DNA of 64,000 nt from Haliclona indistincta. Lineage: Eukaryota > Porifera > Demospongiae > Haplosclerida > Chalinidae. The stretch spans positions 590,875-654,874 of the forward strand of contig OZ024787.1 in assembly GCA_964017065.1 (NCBI GenBank). Reading direction: 5' to 3'. The position numbers and the translations under genes were made by a program. Below the pieces are notes generated by a model. That model saw only the letters and a list, made by a program, of their open reading frames with translations. It searched no databases and had not been told where the DNA came from. Shown in pieces: positions 47,801 to 59,800 of the stretch (positions are counted from its first letter, which is position 1; every line of letters begins with the position of its first letter).

Positions 47801-50800
47801 AGTGGTCAAACTCCTGACCATAGGTTATCTAAGGTAACGTTGGATATGTTGATGACAATTTCAATATTATTGTTTTATCTTTGACCATTTTGTTTGGATT
47901 ATTAGGATATAATATACCTCGTCATAAACCTATGATGACGTAACAGGTATCATGTGACGCCTTCAAATCACTGTTGTACTCTCATCATCTCATGTATCTC
48001 ATCTCTGACCAAATTACCATGTTAGTGTAGTGTATCGATAGTCACTGTTAACCACCAAACACTAGGCAGCAAACTATTTACCATTTATCGTGCTATTTGT
48101 ATCTTCTGTGCTGTGTCGGTAGCTTGCTGATACAACATTGCTATGTTGCTACCAGGCAAGTCGAAATCATAATTTAAACCGGTTATAAACCTCAGTATAT
48201 GGAAATTCTGACACCTCGGGCTTCACCCTCAGTATCCAAATTCCCACATACACCTTTAATTACCTCAGTCTATAACCTACATTTCTATCAACATTAAGCA
48301 ATCCATCAAGCACCTTTTTAACGGTGTCCGAAGTTGTTAGTGCACCACCAGCTGCTGCTGCCATCACAAATTAAGGCTCTTCTGTAGTGTAGTTATGCAG
48401 TGATCTTTACCAAACCAGTAGTGGCTTTAAAGATCATAGAATCAGTATTGAAATTCATAGCTGGATTATTTGGATTATTAGGATATCCTAATAATCCTAA
48501 TAATCCATACTATCGATGGCGGTACAGTTGGGGAATGCAGTTTCGATCATGGGGTCCTGGCAGTCTCATTTCCCTGCCGCTCTGTGACTGACTACCTTTT
48601 TGGACTTTGCATTATATTATTGAGTATTTCATTATAATAAGGATATTAATGTTAAGCAATTACACACCTCAATGCAATTATCATGTAGTAAGACATCATA
48701 GCTTGCATACTCAATTGTTTATGCAATGATTACTCATTATCTATTGATAACGATAAGCGGAACAACTTTGAACCTACATGTATGTGTACATAACTTGATA
48801 ACACCTTGTATGATATTCATGCAGGCTGCATAGTCTGCTCATAGCATTCACTACCAGCAACATAGCAACCAATGGTGCTTTGATGCTGTTAGTCTATGAG
48901 CCGGAGGGTATCAGTTTGGGGACTAAGGTTAATAGGAGTAATCTATGAAGGTGATAGCATTGTTCTAGTGGAAGCATTTGGTTTTCATCAGAAAGTCTAA
49001 TGCCACATAAAATATGCTTATTAATTGTGTACTAACTTTGATCAGTTCTTTTTATCTACATTTTCACTGATTTAAACACTAAGAGTGTAACTTTCATGGT
49101 TATATAGCCTGCACAACATTGCCAGCAACAAGCTAACACGGAGAATGTTCCCGTATACGTATTCATCAAAAATGTACGAGTGTCTGTTTTCACAGCTGCT
49201 ACAGCGGTCATAGTTGGTGCTGCAAGCAAATTCAATTTGCAAAGAGTGTTATTGGCATTCGATGATCCATGATCCGTTTGATGTTTATTGGGAAAAATTC
49301 CTGTAGAAAAATGACTAAACGCCACTGTACATATACTTGCAAAATTGGCTGCTATGCTCAGTTTGCACACATTTTTCTATAATACACATTATGGAAATGT
49401 TTAAAACCCACTTTTGACCTTCGTTTCACTGATATGTTGGTTTCTCTGCTTCTGGCTTTTTGTCCATCTAAGGGCATGCTATTGTTAGAATTCGGCTGCC
49501 ATGTTTTGATTTCGCCGTATACATTGTGATAATTAAATTGAATTGCATGCTCCCTCACCGGCTCGATATGATTCTGACATAATTATTATGGGCAGCAATA
49601 AACAACATAATGACAGCAATAAACAAGCAATATTCGACTAACTACATACTATAGCTGTACATAACAAACACGATACTGGCACTAAAAATATCTGGCTAAT
49701 TGCACTTTGTCTATTCTTTTTTCACATGAATTTCCAAGGTTGGTACACTTGACTTAGCCAGTGATCCTTTCACCGTGTAGCCTTGGCCAATGTCCTTAGG
49801 GCCATGCCAAGCATTGTCTCCTTTGTGCTGAGCGCTCTTGTACATTTCCTTATATAAAGCTTTGTTGGCATATTTTCGTCCACTGTACATCTTGACATTC
49901 CACCAGCTACTGTATAAGTTGAAATCAAAAGGAACGCTCCACATTACAGCAAGAGTGTACGTTCCATCATTGACACTGTAGGTAAAAACACCAGTAGTTC
50001 CTGTAGCAACTGGACCAGAATCTTTTCTTGCCCCCCAAAGCATAGTTTGTCCTCCTTCAATTCGCTCTGGTAGGGGTAGATCAGATGTTCCAGACTTGAA
50101 GTATACATTTCGTTCCGGTGAAGTAAAAGTTTGCTCAGTTTCGTTATTTATGCAAATCGCGATTTTTCTGTCAACATTCCGCAATCCATCGAGCACCTTT
50201 TTAACAGTGTCCAAAGTTGTTAGTACACCACCAGCTGCTACTGCCATCACAAACTAAGGCTGTTCTGTATTGTACACTGCAATAACGGTTGTGTTTTTAA
50301 CAAGTCATTTGTTGCATGGAATTTTTATGTCATATTTTGTAGGATGTTAGCTCAGCTCAGTTAGTTTTGCTTCCACATGACTGCACATAGCCATAACACA
50401 CTCATGTATTCCATGTAAAAGCACAATATTAAATGCTACATGGCTGAATTATTTTACTCACTACAAATCTCTAGTAACAAATGACCCGTTAAAGCAACAA
50501 CACTATTTTGCAGTGTAGTTATACAGTGACCTTTTACCAAACCAGTGGCTTTAAAGATCATAGAATCAGTATTATTCAGATTCATAGATTGCATACTCAA
50601 TTGTTTATAATAATGATTACTAACCCTGTGTACACAACTTGATAACATCTTGTGTGATATTCATGCAGACTGCATAGTCTGCTCATTGTGTGAACTTGAT
50701 TCTATAGCACTAAGCTCACAATGTACTGAATTGTAGTATAATATTAGATACAGAAGACCAATCACGGAGCACATTCAAAGCAACGCTATAGCTACAAATG

Positions 50801-53800
50801 CATAACTTGATGCTTCTTGAAATAGCAAATCGTAAGGACAACTATTAAAAATGAAACCAGGCATTTAATTTGTTACCACTGATTAGTCATCAGATTTGAA
50901 CTTTCTTCTTTCTTATGCAATACTGACTCATTAGATGATTAACGGGTCATGCTTGGTGCCAATAACTGCTGTTGTTCATCAGCGGTTATGCCCTGTGCTA
51001 TCCAACATTACTTTTCCCGGTATCCGGCTTCTAGCATTGTCTGATAGTGTTAGAAAAACATGAATGATAAAGAGCCCTGTTTGTATAACACCATGGCAAC
51101 GTGTAGTTAGTCATAGCTGATAACCAGTGGTGTGATCAGTAAAATTGTATACACACACACTATTCATTGCCTGACTGGCTTCTTGTGTTCAGAGCAACAC
51201 TTGTTTCCTTGTACTAGACACAGCTATATTCTATTGATGGCCACAGCACCCACAGCTGGTGAGGCTCTCAAGAATCTCGAGCAGCAGCTGACCTGTCCAG
51301 TCTGTCTGGATCACTACACTCAGCCCAGGACACTGCCCTGTCTCCACTCTTTCTGTCACAACTGCCTTGCCCACTTCCCCGTGCAAGTCCAGGGAGGCAA
51401 GCACTTTATCACTTGCCCCGTGTGCCGTCAGACCGCACAGCAACCTGACAAGGGAGTGAGTGGATTCCAGTCTGCCTTCCTCATCAACAACCTCCTGGAG
51501 CTCCATCAAGTGCTAGAGAAGGTGTCTGGGTCCCAGCAGAATAACTGTGAGAACTGCCACAAAGAACAGGCCAATAGATACTGTAAGCAATGCTCTAAAT
51601 TCCTCTGCCAGACCTGTGTTGACATGCACAACAAGTGGGGAGACTTCAGCAGCCACCAGATACTGGGCGTAGAGGATGTGGCCAGCACTGCCTCCAAGCT
51701 AGTTCCCCTCAAGGAGCAGCCCACCATGGAGTGCAGCAGCCATAGCTATCCCCTCGTAGTGTACTGTGACACATGTGATAAGCTCATCTGCCATCTTTGT
51801 ACCACTGCTAAAGCTCATCGCAACCACGAGTATGAACCACTCACTGATGCCTTCCCGAGACACCAGCAGCAGATTGTGGACAACATTAAGCAAGTCAAGA
51901 AAAAGCTAGCTGCCATTACCACTGCTGTAAAAGATGTGGAAACCCAGGAGGGAGTTTTCTTGGAGCAGGTAGGAGCTGTGAGGAGGGAGATTGAGGCCAC
52001 AGTCCAGCAGCTGATGCAGATGCTGCAGGAGTCGGAGAGACAACTGAGGGGAGAGCTTGACCAAGTCACTGATGCCTACATTGAGAAGATATCTGCTCGT
52101 AAGAAGGAAGCGGACATTACCATCGCACAGCTGAAGAGCTGTAAAGAGTTTGCAGAGGAGGAGCTGAGGATCGGGAGCCAGCAGGAGATCCTTGTGATGA
52201 AGGGACAGATGGTGGAGCGCATGGCAGCTGTCTGCTCACTAGACAACCTCCAACCACTGGAGGAGACCAGAGTGAGGTTTGTAAAGAGCGCTAGTGTTCT
52301 AGAGGCATGTCGCAGTCTGGGTAGTGTGGTTAGGTATGGGCAGTTTAAGGCAACTGGTGACAAAGCAAGCTTTGATCTTTGCAGTGCAGCTCCTCTCTCC
52401 TCTGAGCAGGTCTCCTGCCAGCTCTCTCCAGTAGCTGACCCCACACTAGTTGTCAAGTGTGTCGTACACCAAGTGACTCCCGGCAGGTTTGAGGTTCGCT
52501 ATCCTCCCACTTCTGGTCTCCACCAGCTGAGGGTGCAGGTGGGAGGGACCGATATCCATGACACACCTCTCAGTGTAGAGGTCATGCCCAGGAGGGCAGG
52601 ACAGACATTCACTGATCTGTCTGATTCTCGAGGACTAGCCATCACAAGGGAAGGTCACCTCATTGTGACAGAATGTGGCAAACACTGCATAACCATCATC
52701 GACCCTACTAATGGGAGGAAGATCAGGAGCTTTGGAAAGTATGGGACTGAAAGAATTCAATTTGACATTCCCTTTGGAGTTGCAGTGACCAAGGATGGCC
52801 GTATTGTTATAGCTGACTGTGGTAATCATCGTCTACAAGTTTTGACTTCAGAGGGCAGCTTCATAGCTACAGTGGGCAGTAAGGGATCTCATCCACTAGG
52901 ATTTCATTGTCCATGGGATGTAGCTGTTGATCACAATGGGAAAATCTATGTCACTGAAGATTGTAACAATCGTGTCCAGGTCCTCAATGCTGACCTCACC
53001 TACTCTCACTGCTTTGGTAGTGAAGGTAATCAACCTGGAGAGTTTAATTTTCCACGTAACCTAGCCATTGATGCCGCTGGAATAGTCTATGTAGCTGACA
53101 AGCTCAACAACAGAGTTCAGAAGTTCACTCCCGAGGGTAAGCTGTTGGCCGTAATTGACACTAAAGGAGGAATTCGGTTGAATCGTCCGTATGGTATATC
53201 TGTTGATGGTAATAACATACTTTATGTGACTGAGCTTTATAGTAATTCAGTGAGTATGTTTACTAGTGAAGGAAGGTTTCTTGGATATATCGGTGACAGT
53301 GATGGCTCTAGTTTTAAGCGACCTCGTTTTATCGTATCTGACCAGACAGGTCGACTGTACATCAGTGACAAGACTGGAGTGGTCACCTACTAACAACAGT
53401 GACTGGAATATTGATTGTTGCTCTACTTTACTGTTAAGTCTCTTTAAAACTAGAAGATACGAATTCGCAGGAATTAACTTGCAAAGCGTGCAGTGTGCCT
53501 GCCTCGCAGGTGTTAATTGTATTTCTAATTGTGACAAAATATACATTAATACATACAATCATAATAATTAACATTTCCGAGAAGCACGTGACACTCCATG
53601 GCAAGGATTAGTGATTTGCCAGATATGGTTCACGTTGGTTGCAATTTTCACTACTTTGTTGTATAAGCTGCCTCAGCTTCAACAATATTCTGCTTTCTTG
53701 TTACTAAGTTTTTGTCTGCTAGAGGTTGCTTCTGCATAGCAAAGTAATGACATGAATTTAGTGCATCTGCTTACCTTAGCTTACCTGTTTTCTATTCTCT

Positions 53801-56800
53801 TACTTCAGCTTGCCTTCTTGCTGACTTTACATCATTAATTTCAAAGAACCAATTTTGTACAGTTTAGGTGTTGTGTGGTTATGAGAACTTTGACAAGCTG
53901 AGAGCAGAGTTAGGGAAAATTTAATGATTGTATTCAAAATCGGTTACAATAGTTGTTTTTTCATAACTAAAGCTGAAGCAGGTGGTAGAGATTCCTTCAC
54001 TCTCCTTCCCACAGTATGTGTGATAGTGATGGTCAGTTGTTATTCATTGAATCAGCATATACCAAGATGGCTGACACAATTTTGCTCACTAAAGTTATCG
54101 AGGGGCTGATACTGTTGTAGGCATGACAAGTGGATGCAGAAACATCTCATCATGCTCACATTCACTTCTGTGTGTGGAACTAGTTAGTGTGACCGATAAA
54201 ACTATTTCTAAAAATTAATAAACATAGTAACCGGCGACCTTAAACAGAGTGAGTGGGCCGAGATCATAATGCATGTTACCATAGCCTACAATAATTTTGC
54301 CCACAGTATGGGCAGCTATAGTATGGTTAGCACTCACTTTATTGACAGTGTTTGTTGCTATGAGTTGACATGTTGAATAGATACGACTGTTTATTAGTAA
54401 AAGAAAGTGTTAGGTCATGAGCTCTTGGTAACAGTAACTGCTCTAGTTACATGGTTACATCATCGACCCTACTAATGGGAGGAAGATCAGGAGCTTTGGA
54501 CAGCGTGGCTCTGGACAGGTACAATTCGATCGTCCATGTGGAGTGGCAGTGACCCAAGATGGCCGCATTATTGTACCAGACTACGGTAATCATCGTCTAC
54601 AAGTGTTGACAGCAGAGGGTGCCTTCATAGCTACAGTGGGCAGTGAGGGATCTCAACCACTACAGTTTCATTACCCATGTGATGTAGCTGTTGATCACAA
54701 TGGGAAAGTTTTTGTCACTGATGCTGATAACAATCGTGTCCAGGTCCTCAATGCTGACCTCACCTACTCTCACTACTTTGGTAGCAAAGGAGCTCAACCT
54801 GGAGAGTCTAAATGTCTTCGTGGCGTAACTATCGATGGTGATGGTATGGTCTATGTAGCGGACATTAGTAGCAACAGAGTTCAGAAGTTCACTCCCGAGG
54901 GTAAGCTGTTGGCCGTCATTGACAGTAAGGGAGAAGGAGGAGGTCGGTTGAATGGTCCATGCGGTCTGTGTGTCGACAGTTACGGCATACTTTTTGTGAC
55001 TGAGTGGCGCAGTAATACAGTGAGTATGTTTACTAGTGAAGGAAGGTTTCTTGGATATATCGGTGACAGTGATGGCTCTAGTTTCAACCAGCCTTGGTTC
55101 ATCGTATCTGACCAGACAGGTCGACTGTACATCAGTGACAATAAGAGTGTTTATTTACTGACAACAGTGACTTGAATATTAATACCAACATTCTTTTTTT
55201 TTATTGAGTTATCATAAAACACTAATGCCATGCCGATGTATGTGAAAGTATGACAGACCCTCAAGTGTTGAGCGTGCGTGTGTGTGTGTTTGCGTGTGTG
55301 TGTGTTTGCGTGTGGGTGTGTGGGTGTGGGTGTGTGCGTGCTTGTGTGCGTGTTTGCGTGTGTGTGTGTGTGTGTGAGTGTATGTGTGTGTGCATGTGTC
55401 CTGTAGCACTATCAGGTGTGCACAATGTGTAAAGTTTAAAGTAGTAAAGTTTAGAGTAGTAAGCTCCAATATTGATCTTATTGTACATAAGATCAATATT
55501 TAGTCACAAGTTGAACTTTGTCATAAGCTGATACTAAACGTGTACTCCCTCTCCTCATCACAGTGTGTGTGATAGTGATGGTCAATTGTTACTCATTGAA
55601 GCTGCTGAGCACATACCAAGATGGCTGACACCAGACACCTCTTTGAACAGAGTAAGTGACTCCATACAGCAATTACCATGGTAACAGCAATTACCATGGT
55701 AACAAGTCTTCAAAGTGTTATAGTTGCGTAGTGTAATGACTGTTACGCCCACACACACTGTGAGTTAGCTGAATAGTAGCTCAAAAGAAATGCCTGTAGT
55801 ACTGCACTGATAGTGTAGTATTGCACTGATAGTGTAGTACTGCACTGATAGTGTAGTACTGCACTGATAGTGTAGTACTGCGCTGATAGTGTAGTACTGC
55901 GTTGATAGTGTAGTACTGCGCTGATAGTGTAGTACTGCACTGATAGTGTAGTACTGCGCTGATAGTGTAGTACTGCGCTGATAGTGTAGTACTGCGCTGA
56001 TAGTGTAGTACTGCGCTGATAGTGTAGTACTGCGCTGATAGTGTAGTACTGCGCTGATAGTGTAGTACTGCGCTGATAGTGTAGTACTGCGCTGATAGTG
56101 TAGTACTGCGCTGATAGTGTAGTACTGCGCTGATAGTGTAGTACTGCACTGATAGTGTAGTACTGCACTGATAGTGTAGTCTGTAATCAGTTTATTGTAA
56201 GAAAGATGAGGTGCACAATGGTGACTTGCTAATGGTTGGATAAACATGCGTAACAATAAATTGCGAGCATTTACATTTTGTGACGGGCATAACTGAATTT
56301 AACTCATGTTATTAATCACAGGTATTTATTCATGGTGGTGGTGTTCATATTATACCAAAGCCAGTGTCACCAGGCGATATAACAACCCTCCCAGTTGGCA
56401 CACCATCACTAGACCACGCCCTCCAGATAGTGAGGGGTGTGGTCAGTACAAGAGCAGGAGAGGGAGTGCAACAGATCATCAGACACAGAATCAAGAGAAG
56501 GTAAGAAAACCAATTCATGAAATTGCTCCTCTCTCTCTCCCTCTCGTCAGCACATCGTCTCAAGTACTACACAGAGCTCATTGCTGGTTGCCCTGTCCTG
56601 TTGCTCATCTCATTAGCCACACCCCTCAGCTAGTGTCTGCTGCTGTACATGCTCTGTGTGATAGAGACAGTGAAGACACTAAGGTCAGAGAATGAGAGGT
56701 TTCCTGGCTCTATCAGTGACCCTCTGTGAGGCAGCTAGACACTGCTTAGTGCACAGGTGTCCTGGCTCTATCAGTGACCCTCTGTGAGGCAGCTAGACAC

Positions 56801-59800
56801 TGCTTAGTGCACAGGTGTCCTGGCTCTACCAGTGACCCTCTGTGAGGCAGCTAGACACTGCTTAGTGCACAGGTGTCCTGGCTCTACCAGTGACCCTCTG
56901 TGAGGCAGCTAGACACTGCTTAGTGCACAGGTGTCCTGTGACCCTCTGTGAGGCAGCTAGACACTGCTTAGTGCACAGGTGTCCTGTGACCCTCTGTGAG
57001 GCAGCTAGACACTGCTTAGTGCACAGGTGTCCTGGCTCTACCAGCGACCCTCTGTGAGGCAGCTAGACACTGCTTAGTGCACAGGTGTCCTGGCTCTACC
57101 AGCGACCCTCTGTGAGGCAGCTAGACACTGCTTAGTGCACAGGTTTCCTGGCTCTACCAGCGACCCTCTGTGAGGCAGCTAGACACTGCTTAGTGCACAG
57201 GTGTCCTGGCTCTACCAGCGACCCTCTGTGAGGCAGCTAGACACTGCTTAGTGCACAGGTGTCCTGGCTCTACCAGCGACCCTCTGTGAGGCAGCTAGAC
57301 ACTGCTTAGTGCACAGGTGTCCTGGCTCTACCAGCGACCCTCTGTGAGGCAGCTAGACACTGCTTAGTGCACAGGTGTCCTGGCTCTACCAGCGACCCTC
57401 TGTGAGGCAGCTAGACACTGCTTAGTGCACAGGTGTCCTGGCTCTACCAGCGACCCTCTGTGAGGCAGCTAGACACTGCTTAGTGCACAGGTGTCCTGGC
57501 TCTACCAGTGACCCTCTGTGAGGCAGCTAGACACTGCTTAGTGCACAGGTGTCCTGGCTCTACCAGCGACCCTCTGTGAGGCAGCTAGACACTGCTTAGT
57601 GCACAGGTGTCCTGGCTCTACCAGCGACCCTCTGTGAGGCAGCTAGACACTGCTTAGTGCACAGGTGTCCTGGCTCTATCAGTGACCCTCTGTGAGGCAG
57701 CTAGACACTGCTTAGTGCACAGGTGTCCTGGCTCTACCAGTGACCCTCTGTGAGGCAGCTAGACACTGCTTAGTGTACAGGTGTCCTGGCTCTACCAGTG
57801 ACCCTCTGTGAGGCAGCTAGACACTGCTTAGTGTACAGGTGTCCTGGCTCTATCAGTGACCCTCTGTGAGGCAGCTAGACACTGCTTAGTGCACAGGTGT
57901 CCTGGGTCTACCAGTGACCCTCTGTGAGGCAGCTAGACACTGCTTAGTGTACAGGTGTCCTGGCTCTACCAGTGACCCTCTGTGAGGCAGCTAGACACTG
58001 CTTAGTGCACAGGTGTCCTGGCTCTACCAGTGATCCTCCGTGGGGCACCTGTAGATTTTCTATTTTGTTCAGGCATGTCGTCAGATGACTCATTTCAGAC
58101 TAGAAGATCATCAGTTCGTGATGTGTGAGGTACATGAAGCACTTCTTCCTTTCTTCACCTTTTCTCTTCTCTTTCCTATCTCTTTTCAGGTCAAGTTCAC
58201 AAGGTTGTTATACGCTAAGCTACTCCACCAGAAGTTCACTAGCCCATGGGGGCGTGGTCACATTCTCCCACCATCATCCTCCCCACTACACACACCTCAC
58301 TCAGTCGGTATGAAACTGGTTAGTGGGTGTGGTCATGAGACACACGTGTGTACCTGTTGTTACTAAGGTGTGCGGGATGGAGATACTAGCTTCACGATAT
58401 GGAGGGAGAGGGGAGGAAGAAGGAGCGTGCGATGGACAGCAATGGAGCAAGTTCCTTCAGAGTCTCAGAGAGAAAGGATATTTCATGGTTAGAAAATAAT
58501 ACACTAGTACTGGGCTACTTGTGTCTGTTCCTATTTTTGTCTATCTGTACATGTCTAGGGTGAAATAGATGGTTCAATATTATATCAGCAACTGATGAAA
58601 TCTGCACGAGATTACTACAGTAGACAGTTTGGACACAAAGGGAAACAAGAATTTGGAACAGGAGGAGGAAGGTGCAAAATCACTCACTCTCACTCCACGC
58701 ACGCACTCACCCACCCACCCACTCACTCCCTCTCTCACTCACTCCCTCTCTCTCTCTCTCACTCACTCATTCACTCACACCCACTCACTCCCTCTCTCAC
58801 TCACTCACCCACTCACATACTCATCCACTCACACACTCACTCACCCACTCACACACTCACCCTCTCACAGTATACTCGAGCGATCTGGTCTACAGCTACT
58901 ATCTCTACTGCGGGTCAAACCCTGTACTCAGGAAGTAATCAACTCACTCCAGTCCCTCTCATTAACACCGCCTGATGGTACTTTATACTCTACCAGTGAT
59001 CATATTATCATGTGCTCTACAGACGACAGTTGGTTGGACCTGACCCCAAAGTCACTGGATGAGATGATGAATAATTCATTAGTTGCAGAGGTACACACCC
59101 TATATCTCTAAGCTCCTCCCACTGGTTGTTTTCACAGAATGACTCAGAGCTCGATCTAGAGAACGCTGCATTTGCTGTGAAATCGTTCGTCAATAAAACA
59201 TCGTCACATACCGGAGCAGAGTTACCATGGTAACGTATGCATGCTAGATTGCAGTATAGTCTCGTCCCCAGACCACACCTCTTCCGCCTACTTCAGAGAG
59301 GGTCTGGTTGCTTTGGTCGATTTTCTTGGCATTTTGCTAGACAAGTGTTACGTAATACTCGTGCAATAAAACGTAATGAATATTAAAACAAAACATGGCG
59401 GCTCAGAGCAATACACAGCATCAATGTTTGGTCTGCAGATGTGACGTCGATCGAGGAGAGAAATATCGACGACGACGAAGGATAGATAAGTGCTCACATG
59501 ACTTCAAAGTTTACGCTATGATGTTGGGGTTGAAAACCGTGAACTTTGACGATCCTACCTTTGCTTGTAGAGCTTGCTTCGCAGATCTCGAGAAGGGAGT
59601 AAAGACTGTTACATCACTAAAGTCCATAGCCACGCAAACACGAATTTCTGCTGGGATTGACTTCCCTGACGCCATCATTCTATCGATGTGGTTTGTATTA
59701 CGAAAGAGTTGGCCTTCTGACCAATCAGATTCTATCCCACAAATTCCAGGATAAATCTACATCCGGAGCCAAGAAAATCGACCAAAGCAACCAGACCCTC

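Larger units (their letters stand above)
27264..55563. other. ECD intron 2 (28.3 kb) hosting nested genes
   Basis: Everything in this interval lies between two adjacent ECD coding exons. It holds two TRIM-NHL genes, four NHL-only genes, an actinoporin-like gene, a DNA transposon, MITEs, minisatellites and NHL fragments. NHL genes run in the same direction as the host transcript; the actinoporin-like gene is opposite. 27264-27869 has no recognisable content. Confidence 0.85.

Noticed and set aside
55743..56256. Three overlapping minus-strand frames with repeats such as YYTISAVLHYQRS
   Set aside because: All three frames are produced by the 19-bp tandem repeat within an ECD intron; no independent coding evidence.
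56501..56550. Exons 4 and 5 of ECD read as one continuous 129-aa frame
   Set aside because: The 50 nt between them has GT..AG ends and a polypyrimidine tract; its translation (VRKPIHEIAPLSLPLV) has no counterpart in ECD, and removal keeps phase.
56700..58045. CRISPR-like regular repeat array
   Set aside because: Contiguous head-to-tail 58-bp units without unique spacers in an animal intron; it is a minisatellite.
58595..59111. Ser/His/Pro-rich proteins around 58.6-59.1 kb
   Set aside because: They arise from reading through intron 9 (CACTC repeat) between two genuine ECD exons.
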